Shown in pieces: positions 39,604-47,431 of a stretch of 64,000 nt of DNA. The notes beneath the pieces were generated by a model. The model saw only the letters and a program-made list of their open reading frames with translations. It did no database searches and was not told where the DNA came from. The position numbers and the translations under genes were made by a program. How positions within the stretch are numbered: position 1 is the first letter of the stretch; every line of letters starts with the position of its first letter. Source of the DNA: Nonomuraea typhae (GTDB taxonomy: Bacteria; Actinomycetota; Actinomycetes; Streptosporangiales; Streptosporangiaceae); assembly GCF_009760925.1 (NCBI RefSeq), contig NZ_VRLV01000019.1, forward strand, positions 176,105 through 240,104. The letters run 5' to 3'.

Positions 39604-40530
39604 ATGATCGCGGTGCTCGGGGAATGCGTCGCGGACGCCTTCGTCGCGGATGAGGCCGGGGAGCCCCGCGAGGGGCTCACGCTGCGCGTCCTGCCCGGCG
39701 GCGGCCCGGCCAACACGGCCGTCGCGCTGGCCAGGCTCGGGACCCGCGCCCGTTTCCTCGGCCGCGTCTCCGACGACGTGTTCGGGCGGCTGTTCCGCCG
39801 GCGGCTCGAGGCGGCAGGGGTGGACCTGGCGGCCGTGGTGGCGGCGCCGCAGCGGAGCACGCTGGGCGTCCTCGCGCTCGACGAGGACGGCCGGGCCACC
39901 TTCTCCTTCCACGACGAAGGGGCCGCCGACTGGCAGTGGACCGGCGCCGAGCTCACCCCCGACCGGCTCGGCAACGCGGCCTGCCTGCACACGGGGTCGA
40001 TGGCGCTGGTCAGAGAGCCGGGCGCGGCCGAGGTGGCCCGCTTCGCCGCCGCCTGCGCACCCCGGGCGACGATCTCGATCGACCCCAACGTACGGCCCGG
40101 CCTGGCCACCCGGCAGGCGTACCTCGACCGGCTGCCCGCATCCGCCGACATCCTCAAGCTCAGCGACGACGACCTGGACTTCCTGCTGCCCGGCACCCCG
40201 CCGGAGGCCGCCTGCGACCACTGGCACGGGCAAGGGGTCCGGCTGGTGGTGGTGACCCGCGGCGCGGCAGGCGCCCTGGTCTCGCTCGCCGGCGAGCGGA
40301 GCGAGGTGCCCGGGCTGCGCGTCGAGGTGGCGGACACGGTCGGCGCCGGCGACGCCTTCACCGCCGGGCTCCTGCACCACCTGGATGCCGCGGGCCACCT
40401 CGGCGGCCGCCTCGACCGCCTGGACATGGAGACGGCCCGGGCCGCCGCCGTGTTCGCCAACCGCGTGGCGGCGCTCACGTGCACGGTCCCGGGCGCCGAC
40501 CCGCCCGCGTTGGAGGCGGTCAGCCGCTGA
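39604..40530 (+). CDS. PfkB-family carbohydrate kinase
   Basis: This 308-residue sugar kinase phosphorylates a sugar such as fructose or ribose; the exact one is not readable. It has the N-terminal PfkB motif (LPGGGPANTAVALARLG) and the C-terminal catalytic DTVGAGDAFTAGLL with the base Asp. GAAGGAGG precedes ATG 39604, which I prefer over an upstream frame start at 39565. The 3' end forms a strong terminator (40506–40544). Confidence 0.92.
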   Translation: MIAVLGECVADAFVADEAGEPREGLTLRVLPGGGPANTAVALARLGTRARFLGRVSDDVFGRLFRRRLEAAGVDLAAVVAAPQRSTLGVLALDEDGRATFSFHDEGAADWQWTGAELTPDRLGNAACLHTGSMALVREPGAAEVARFAAACAPRATISIDPNVRPGLATRQAYLDRLPASADILKLSDDDLDFLLPGTPPEAACDHWHGQGVRLVVVTRGAAGALVSLAGERSEVPGLRVEVADTVGAGDAFTAGLLHHLDAAGHLGGRLDRLDMETARAAAVFANRVAALTCTVPGADPPALEAVSR

Positions 40531-40544
40531 CCGCCTCCGACGCG
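40506..40544. terminator. Bidirectional terminator overlapping the PfkB stop codon
   Basis: The 18-bp stem (one T·G wobble) with a CCG loop is centred at 40525 and includes GGAGGCGGTCAG/CTGACCGCCTCC. The kinase TGA lies in the right arm, and the DUF5682 gene ends at 40546 from the other side. It can serve both convergent transcripts. Confidence 0.75.
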
Positions 40545-40545
40545 A

Positions 40546-43155
40546 TCAGCCCGCCAGCACCTCGGCCAGCGCCGCCGCTGTCTCCGGGTGCGCCGCCAGC
40601 AGCGCGCCCACCTCGGAACCTCCGGTCACCGGCGCGCACCCCAGCAACTCCCCGACCGCGGCGCCCGTCGACGGATGGACGGCCAGCAGCTCCCCGACCG
40701 GCCCGGCGGACGACGCGGCGGCCCGCTTCCTCCGCCCGGGCTTGGCCAGCCAGGGCGGCGTGAAGGAGTCCACCTCCGGCAGCCGCGCGGGGAAGGTGCG
40801 CTCGGCCTCCCTCACCAGCATCGGCACGAGTTCCGGCGCCTGCGCGCGCAGGGTGGAGATGAGCCTGGGCAGCCACGGCAGCAGGATCTCGTCCGGCAGC
40901 TGCCCGAACGCCCTCGAGAGCACCTCGACCACGAACGGCGTCAGCCCGGCCGCCGAGTCCAGCGCCTGCACGAACCCGCTGACGTACTGCGGCACCGCCG
41001 GCACCACCAGCGGGTTGTCCAGGAGATCGCCGACCAGCTCGCGCAGCCCGGCCATGGTCAGCAGCCCGAGCTGGTAGCGAGCCGTCCACAGCAGCGCCAC
41101 CTTGGCCGGCGCCTCCGGATGCGACTGCTGCACGGCCAGCTCCAGCTGGGCCCGGTCGCAGCCCAGCGACAACGCCAGGCCCTCCATCGTGAACAGGAAC
41201 CCGAGCATCGCGCCGACCTGGCGCACCCCGGTCTCCTCCTCGACGAAGGCGGTCGGCAGCAGGGTGCAGTAGTGGGCGTAGCCGGTGGTCACGAACGACT
41301 TGGCCCACTCCGGCAGCTCCGGCTCCGTGGCCCGGTAGTGGGCCAGCAGCCGCCGGATCCGCCGCAGCACCTCGGGCGCGTCGTCCACGGTCCGCTCGCC
41401 GGCCAGCAGCTCGACGGCCCTGGCCCCGAGCTCGTCGGTGAGCCGCCGGCTGCCGAGGTAGAGGATGGAGTCCTCCACCGCGTCCAGCGCGACCGAGGCG
41501 GTGGCCTTGGCGTCCCAGACCGCCCGCCGTAGCCGCTGCTCCAGGACCTGCTCGATGGTGACGCCCTCGTAGCCCAGCTCGATGATCGAGCGCTGGTTGC
41601 GCCCGATCGCCAGGTCCCAGCTCTCCTGGTGGCTGCGCTCGCCCAGCCGCCGCGAGCCCATGATGGGCCGCACGGCGTCGTCGGGCAGCAACCGGCGCAG
41701 GATCCACAGCAGGTGGGAGCAGGGCTCGAGTTCCGGGTTGGCGTCCAGGTCGATCAGCGCCCGCTGGATCGTCCGCTTCTCCAGGTCCAGGCCGAGTGGC
41801 TGGAGCCGGTCCAGCACGTCGCGGGCCAGCGGCGGCAGCGAGTCGTAGCCGACCTGGCCTACCTTGTCGCCGCCGAGCAGGATCTCCACGAGCCGCTTCA
41901 CGTCCCGCCGCCCCGGCACGACGTCCTTCTCGATGCAGGTGATCGCCGCGTCCTGGAAGTCGTACGGCGTCGGCCGCTTCCTGTTCCGCATGCCCGCCAG
42001 CAGGATCGACGTCTCGTAGATCGCGATCGCGTCGGCGGTGCTGGACAGGTAGCCGTTGCGCCGGGCCAGCCGGACGATGTCCACGCACCAGCCGAGCAGC
42101 TCGGCCTCGTCGAAGCCGTCGAGCTGGGGCGGCTGGGTGAGGAAGGCGTGCAGCCCCTGGGTCGCGGCCGGGGCGGGGGCCTTGCCCTTGCGCTTGCCGC
42201 CGAGCTGGAAGGAGGTCAGCCCGTGGCGCTTGAGCGCCTTGTCCCAGGTGGCCGCGGCGATCGACACCGATCCCGGCGCGAGGCCGAACTGCTGCTCGAT
42301 CGCCGAGTGGCTGGCGGGGATGAGCCCGTACAGCCAGGTGGTCGCGGTCCGCGGGCTGATGTCGAGGTGCTCGTCCATGACCGGGCTGGCCGCGTGGAAG
42401 GCGCCGCACACGTACAGGCAGTCGGCCGGGTCGGCGCCGGTCGCGGCCAGGTGCTCGCGCATCCTGGTCCACATGTAGCGCTCGCGGTCCTCGTCCACCT
42501 CGTTGCCGGTCGGCTTGAGGCGGCGGAAGAGGCTGCCGATGAGCACCATGACCTGCCGGTAGGTCTCGTAGTCCGCGCCGGACAGCGGCTGCTCGACGTA
42601 CTGGTCCCACCACTCCGACCAGTGCCGCACCTTGCCGTGGTGGAGCAGGTGCTCCTCCAGGGCGGCGAAGCTCGGCCGCAGGTCGCCGATCTCGATGCCG
42701 ACGTCGGCCGCCTCGGTGCGCGGCTCCCACTGGAAGACGTGGTCCACCGACCGGTCCACCAGGACGATCTCCACGCCCGGGGTGTCCAGGGCGTAGGCGA
42801 TGGCCTGGTACTCCGCCGACGACTCGGTGATCGGCGCGATCACGCTCAGCGGCGCCCACTCGCGCGGGAAGCCGTCGAGCTCGGTGGCGAAAGCCTGCAG
42901 CGAGACGGGCAGCTTGCAGTTGCGCAGCTCGTCCAGGACGGGCCGCAGATCCTCGCAGAGCTCCAGGTAGATGACCTTGGGCTGCTTCTCCCGCAGCCGC
43001 CTGACCATCGCCAGCCCGGAGGCGGGCGAGTGGTGGCAGACCGGGAAGATCTCCACGTCGGTCTTCATGGCCATCTCGACGTCGTCGATCAGGCCGGCGC
43101 CGAACGCCGCCGCGGCGCTCGCGAGCTGTTCGCGCAGGGGGTCGAAGGGGTTCAT
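40546..43155 (-). CDS. DUF5682 protein (YehM-like), last gene of the MoxR–vWA operon
   Basis: This 869-residue cytosolic protein has no membrane helix. The N-terminal motifs CHHSPASGLAMVRRL, VIYLELCEDLRPVLDEL and CLYVCGAFHAASPVMDEHL are typical of DUF5682 and faintly recall TraB-like folds. The rest is a long helical region. The E. coli counterpart is probably YehM. ATG 43155 overlaps the MoxR stop (ATGA). It is the presumed effector or scaffold of the system; the biochemical role is unknown. Confidence 0.82.
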   Translation of the reverse strand: MNPFDPLREQLASAAAAFGAGLIDDVEMAMKTDVEIFPVCHHSPASGLAMVRRLREKQPKVIYLELCEDLRPVLDELRNCKLPVSLQAFATELDGFPREWAPLSVIAPITESSAEYQAIAYALDTPGVEIVLVDRSVDHVFQWEPRTEAADVGIEIGDLRPSFAALEEHLLHHGKVRHWSEWWDQYVEQPLSGADYETYRQVMVLIGSLFRRLKPTGNEVDEDRERYMWTRMREHLAATGADPADCLYVCGAFHAASPVMDEHLDISPRTATTWLYGLIPASHSAIEQQFGLAPGSVSIAAATWDKALKRHGLTSFQLGGKRKGKAPAPAATQGLHAFLTQPPQLDGFDEAELLGWCVDIVRLARRNGYLSSTADAIAIYETSILLAGMRNRKRPTPYDFQDAAITCIEKDVVPGRRDVKRLVEILLGGDKVGQVGYDSLPPLARDVLDRLQPLGLDLEKRTIQRALIDLDANPELEPCSHLLWILRRLLPDDAVRPIMGSRRLGERSHQESWDLAIGRNQRSIIELGYEGVTIEQVLEQRLRRAVWDAKATASVALDAVEDSILYLGSRRLTDELGARAVELLAGERTVDDAPEVLRRIRRLLAHYRATEPELPEWAKSFVTTGYAHYCTLLPTAFVEEETGVRQVGAMLGFLFTMEGLALSLGCDRAQLELAVQQSHPEAPAKVALLWTARYQLGLLTMAGLRELVGDLLDNPLVVPAVPQYVSGFVQALDSAAGLTPFVVEVLSRAFGQLPDEILLPWLPRLISTLRAQAPELVPMLVREAERTFPARLPEVDSFTPPWLAKPGRRKRAAASSAGPVGELLAVHPSTGAAVGELLGCAPVTGGSEVGALLAAHPETAAALAEVLAG

Positions 43156-44261
43156 GACAGGGTGGAGATCGCCTCGCGGCCGCCGTCGAGGAATTCCTTC
43201 CACGGCCCGTCCTCGTCCTTCTTGCTGCGCGGCTCGACGACGCCGTGCAGGTACTTGTTGAGGATCGCCAGGTCCTCCGGGCTGCGCCGGGCCAGCGAGC
43301 CGACCAGGGAGGAGGCCAGCGTGGCCGCCCGCAGCGTGCTGTCGCCGAAGAACTGGCTGTGCAGGATCGCGTCCTCCAGCACGCCGATCTGCTCGGCGGT
43401 CGACAGGGCCGACTCCAGCTTCTCGTCGTCGCTGGTCGCCGAGGAGGCCGCGGCGCGCAGGTCGGCGAAGCTCTGCAGCAGGATGTCCAGCAGCGTCGGC
43501 GGCAGCTCCAGCTCGATCTGGTGGCGGCGCAGCAGCTCGGCGGTGCGGAAGCGGACGATCTCCGCCTCGCTCTTCTTGTTGGTCACCACCGGGATGCGCA
43601 CGAAGTTGAAGCGCCGCTTCAGCGCCGAGGACAGGTCGTTGACGCCCCGGTCACGGCTGTTGGCGGTGGCGATGATGGAGAAGCCGGGCTGGGCGAAGAC
43701 GATGTTGTCGTCGTCGGCCAGCTCCGGGATCGAGACGTACTTCTCCGACAGGATCGAGATCAGCGCGTCCTGGACGTCGCTGGTCGAGCGGGTCAGCTCC
43801 TCGAAGCGGCCGATCACGCCCTGTTCCATCGCGGTCATGATGGGCGAGGGGATCATCGACTCCTTGGACTGCCCCTTGGCGATGACCATGGAGACGTTCC
43901 AGGAGTACTTGATGTGGTCTTCTGTGGTGCCGGCCGTACCTTGGACGACCAGCGTGGAGTTGCGCGAGATCGCCGCGGCCAGCAGCTCGGCCAGCCAGCT
44001 CTTGCCCGTGCCGGGGTCGCCGATCAGCAGCAGGCCGCGGTCGGAGGCCAGCGTGACGATGCTGCGCTCGACGAAGCTGCGGTCGCCGAACCACTTCTGC
44101 GGGATCTCGCGGTCGAGGCCGTCGGCGGGCTCGGAGCCGAGGACGAAGATGCGGACCATGCGCGGGCTGAGCCGCCAGGAGAACGGCTTGGGCGCTTTGT
44201 CGACCGACTCGAGGTAGTCGAGCTCGTCGGCGTACTTGATCTCTGCGGGTGCACGCAGCAA
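43152..44261 (-). CDS. MoxR-type AAA+ ATPase (YehL-like)
   Basis: The 369-residue AAA+ ATPase has Walker A LLIGDPGTGKSWLAELL, MoxR-type helix-2 region STLVVQGTAG, RFEELTRSTSDVQDALISIL (Walker B/sensor context) and the sensor 1/Arg-finger ATANSRDRGVNDLSSALKRR. MoxR ATPases remodel partner proteins together with vWA proteins. The start is TTG 44261, supported by AGGAG 7–8 nt upstream. It sits 9 bp after the vWA gene and overlaps DUF5682 by 4 bp. Confidence 0.93.
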   Translation of the reverse strand: MLRAPAEIKYADELDYLESVDKAPKPFSWRLSPRMVRIFVLGSEPADGLDREIPQKWFGDRSFVERSIVTLASDRGLLLIGDPGTGKSWLAELLAAAISRNSTLVVQGTAGTTEDHIKYSWNVSMVIAKGQSKESMIPSPIMTAMEQGVIGRFEELTRSTSDVQDALISILSEKYVSIPELADDDNIVFAQPGFSIIATANSRDRGVNDLSSALKRRFNFVRIPVVTNKKSEAEIVRFRTAELLRRHQIELELPPTLLDILLQSFADLRAAASSATSDDEKLESALSTAEQIGVLEDAILHSQFFGDSTLRAATLASSLVGSLARRSPEDLAILNKYLHGVVEPRSKKDEDGPWKEFLDGGREAISTLS

Positions 44262-44270
44262 CGGGGGCTC

Positions 44271-45506
44271 CTAGGTGTTCAGGAAAGTCTTGAGCTCGTT
44301 GACGAGCTTGTTGATGTGTCCGGAGATGACGGGGGTGCCGAGCGCCTTGAACTTCTGGCGGAACCAGGGGTCGACGCTCTGCTGGCCGGAGCTGTTGACC
44401 GAGCCGACCGGGATGAACTTCACGCCCGAGCGGTAGACGGACTCGATGCCGTCGTACAGCGGCTGGGAGCGGTCGAACTCGTAGAAGTCCGAGATCCACA
44501 CCATCACGGTGTTGCGCGGATCGGTGATCTTCGGCCGGGCCATGGCCATCGCCACGGGGCCGTCGTTGCCCCCGCCGAGCTTGGTGCGCAGCAGCACCTC
44601 GAACGGGTCGCTGATCCACGGCGTGAGGTCGATGGCCCGGGTGTCGTAGGCGATCAGGTGCACGTCCACCCGGGGCAGCCCGGCGAAGATCGAGGCCAGG
44701 ATCGTGCAGTTGACCATGGAGTCCACCATCGAGCCCGACTGGTCGACGACGACGATCATCCTGGCCGGGGTGGTGCGCTTGGCGGTCTGCTTGTAGAAGA
44801 GCTTGTCCACGTAGAGCCGCTCGTCCTCGGGGCTCCAGTTGGTGAGGTTCTTCCAGATGGTCCGCTCGAGGTCGAGGTTGCGGTAGATCCGCTTGGGCGG
44901 CACCGACCGGTCGATCGTGCCGGCGCTGCTCTTCTCCACCTGGGTGCGCAGCACCTGGGCGACCTCGTCGATGTAGCGGCGGATGAGCGACTTGGCGTTG
45001 GCCAGCGCCACCCCCGACAGGTTCGACTTGTCGCGCAGGAGCTGCTCGATCAGCGACATGCTGGGCGTGAGCTTCTTGGCGAGGTTCGGGTCGGCCAGCA
45101 CCTCGCGCAGGTGCATCCGCTTGACCAGATCGCCTTCGAGCTGGGCCAGGTCGCCGGCGGCGCCCTCGCCGAGCCCCTGCTGCAGCCAGCCGGCGTCCTG
45201 CTTCCAGTTCGCGAGCTGCGTGGCGGTGACGGTGCCGTTGCCCGTGGCGAAGACGTTGAGCAGCAGCTTCGACACCAGGGCCGCGTTGGTGACCTCGTCG
45301 CCGTCCAGGTTGCGGAGCTTGTCGGCCAGCTCCGGGTGCCGCTGCACGAGGTTGTCGACGGACACGCCCGGGTCGAGCAGCGCGGGCGGCAGTCCGAGGT
45401 CTTCGACGATGGCCACGCTCGCCGTCTCCAGCGAACGCTGCTCCTCGGAGTCGAAGATGCGCCCGAGCAGGCGCCAATAGAGAATCTGACGTCGGGTTTC
45501 GCTCAT
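44271..45506 (-). CDS. von Willebrand factor A-domain protein (YehP-like)
   Basis: The 411-residue protein has a helical N-terminal half (about residues 1–240) and a C-terminal vWA domain with MIDAS motif VVVDQSGSMVDSM (DxSxS intact) and downstream metal-binding ISDFYEF. vWA proteins of this type bind MoxR ATPases and target proteins. ATG 45506 overlaps the stop of the upstream gene (ATGA). Confidence 0.93.
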   Translation of the reverse strand: MSETRRQILYWRLLGRIFDSEEQRSLETASVAIVEDLGLPPALLDPGVSVDNLVQRHPELADKLRNLDGDEVTNAALVSKLLLNVFATGNGTVTATQLANWKQDAGWLQQGLGEGAAGDLAQLEGDLVKRMHLREVLADPNLAKKLTPSMSLIEQLLRDKSNLSGVALANAKSLIRRYIDEVAQVLRTQVEKSSAGTIDRSVPPKRIYRNLDLERTIWKNLTNWSPEDERLYVDKLFYKQTAKRTTPARMIVVVDQSGSMVDSMVNCTILASIFAGLPRVDVHLIAYDTRAIDLTPWISDPFEVLLRTKLGGGNDGPVAMAMARPKITDPRNTVMVWISDFYEFDRSQPLYDGIESVYRSGVKFIPVGSVNSSGQQSVDPWFRQKFKALGTPVISGHINKLVNELKTFLNT

Positions 45507-46867
45507 TTTCTCAGCAGCCGTCCCGCCCGCTCCTTGAGCACCGAGACGGGGTCACCGGCCTTGGCGCCGCTCTTGAGCACCTTCTGGTCGGTCGGCCCCT
45601 GGGCCCAGTCGCCGTTGTGCGCGGCCACCAGCTCCTTCTTCACCTTCGCTTGTACGGCCAGCGGCTGCAGCCGCCACCGCCCGCCGTCCCAGCGCAGCAG
45701 CCCGATGCAGGCGGCCGACGTCTTGAGCAGCTGGGGCGTCAGCGGCCCGGACTGCGGCAGCCGGTCGAGGTCGAAGGGCAGCTCGGCCGCGCCGAAGCGC
45801 ATGACGGCGCCGTCGGTGGTGTAGCCCTCGACCAGCACCGGCTCGGCGATGCGCACCGGGTGGCGCTCCAGCGGCGGCACCGCGGGCGCGCTCGCCCCGC
45901 CGAGCTGGACCCGGGCGGCGGCGAACGGGTCGGCGTACTCGCCCGCGTTCGCCTTGGCGTCGTTCCACAGCAGGTCGCCGCTGGGCAGCAGCGTCATGCC
46001 GGAGATCTCCAGGCTGAGGTGCTTGGCCAGCGCGCCGACCAGGATCGGGTGGTCCTGGAAGAGCTGCCAGACGAACGGCCCGGCGATCGTGTCCACCTTG
46101 GCCGCGGTCACGCTCGTGCGCACCAGCGTGCCCTGCGGCTCCAGGATCGCGTGCAGCTGGATCTGCACCGCCGTACCGTGCTCGTGGATGTCGACCCCGA
46201 GCGGCAGCAGGCGGCCGGAGACCTCCTCGCCGCCGGCCTGGGCGCCGGTCTGGGTGAGCAGGAGGGCGCGGGCCCACATGTCGGCCCAGCGGCGGGCGGG
46301 CAGGTGTTCCATGGCGCCGACCGGGGAGGAGGCGCGCAGCTCGGCGGCCAGGCCGTCGAGCAGGACGGCGGGCCGGCGCAGGCGCGGCTCGGCCAGCATG
46401 CCCTGGATGGCCTGGTCGGCCGAGGAGGCGAGTTCGTGGTCGACGCCGCGCCAGCCGGTGATGGCCAGCTCGGCCAGCCAGGAGCGCGCGGCGGCGGCCA
46501 GGGGTTCGGCCCGGCGGGGCTGCGTGCCCGTCCAGGGCGCGCGGGTGCGCCCGAGGGCGGTGTCGAGCCGGGCGAGCAGGGCGTCGTGGACCGCGCCGAG
46601 CAGCGTGGTGCGCGCCCCGGCCAGTGCCGTCACGTGCTCCTCGCCGATCGAGCCCGCGGTGATCTTGTCGGCCGCCTCGGCGGCCAGAGGACCGAGCGGG
46701 GTGGCGGCGACGGCGGCGGCCAGGTCGGTCAGCGTCTCCGCGCGCTCCTCGCCCAGCCGGGCGAAGCCGTTGGCCAGCGCGTCGTCGAAGCCGGTCACCA
46801 GGTCGAGAGCCTGGGCGAAGCCGGGCGGCGGCGCCTCGTTCAGCGCCGCGAGCTGGGTCTCGAACAT
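45503..46867 (-). CDS. DUF5691-like protein of the MoxR–vWA operon
   Basis: This 454-residue protein is mainly helical at the N-terminus and beta-rich later (FVWQLFQDHPILVGALAKHL, EISGMTLLPSGDLLWNDAKA). I assign it to DUF5691-like proteins chiefly because of its position between a SWIM-like gene and the vWA gene. In E. coli this region may be fused with SWIM in YehQ. Its ATG overlaps the SWIM stop by one base (TGATG). Function unknown. Confidence 0.6.
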   Translation of the reverse strand: MFETQLAALNEAPPPGFAQALDLVTGFDDALANGFARLGEERAETLTDLAAAVAATPLGPLAAEAADKITAGSIGEEHVTALAGARTTLLGAVHDALLARLDTALGRTRAPWTGTQPRRAEPLAAAARSWLAELAITGWRGVDHELASSADQAIQGMLAEPRLRRPAVLLDGLAAELRASSPVGAMEHLPARRWADMWARALLLTQTGAQAGGEEVSGRLLPLGVDIHEHGTAVQIQLHAILEPQGTLVRTSVTAAKVDTIAGPFVWQLFQDHPILVGALAKHLSLEISGMTLLPSGDLLWNDAKANAGEYADPFAAARVQLGGASAPAVPPLERHPVRIAEPVLVEGYTTDGAVMRFGAAELPFDLDRLPQSGPLTPQLLKTSAACIGLLRWDGGRWRLQPLAVQAKVKKELVAAHNGDWAQGPTDQKVLKSGAKAGDPVSVLKERAGRLLRK

Positions 46868-47358
46868 CAGCTCACCGCCCCGAGCGACGGGAACCAGTGC
46901 ATCTCGGCGATCGGCTCGCCGGTGCCGGGCAGTTCGAGGTAGGCCAGGTGCCGCAGGAAGCGGCTGAAGACCACGGCGGCGGGCAGCGACTCGTGCCCGC
47001 CGCTCAGGTTGCGCATGAGGTCCCAGGAGCTCTCACCTTCGACGCGCAGGTAGCGCGTGACGTGGTCCAGGCCGTACTGCAGGATGGCCTCGTCGGCCAG
47101 CGACTGCAGGTGCTTGCACGGGGCGCCGCGCAGCCCGCCGCAGGGGCGGTTGTTGTTGGTGCTGCAGTTGTAGGTGTGGGTCCCGGCGGTGATCGAGGAG
47201 ACGTACACCCGCTCGATGTCGGAACCGCTGGACACCACGCCCTGCAGCCGCCCCTCCGCCATCTCGACGAAGGGGACTTTCGCCAGCTTGCGCGGCTGGA
47301 CGGGGGAGAGCACCCGGACCGCGCTGAGCTGCTCCCACGCGGGTCGGTCCGCGTTCAA
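46867..47358 (-). CDS. SWIM-like zinc-finger protein (YehQ N-terminal-like)
   Basis: The 163-residue protein has YNCSTNNNRPCGGLRGAPCKHL near residues 62–83. The final CKH fits the second half of a SWIM finger (CxCxnCxH), but the first pair is C-x7-C rather than CxC, so it is a variant. SWIM domains bind DNA or proteins. It is the first gene of the five-gene operon; the TTG start at 47358 follows GGAGG by 7 nt. Confidence 0.8.
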   Translation of the reverse strand: MNADRPAWEQLSAVRVLSPVQPRKLAKVPFVEMAEGRLQGVVSSGSDIERVYVSSITAGTHTYNCSTNNNRPCGGLRGAPCKHLQSLADEAILQYGLDHVTRYLRVEGESSWDLMRNLSGGHESLPAAVVFSRFLRHLAYLELPGTGEPIAEMHWFPSLGAVS

Positions 47359-47431
47359 ATGACGACCTCCATGATGGGTTTCGGTCGATCGGTGACCCGG
47401 AACTTACCTGACTGATCTGACAAATTTCCGA

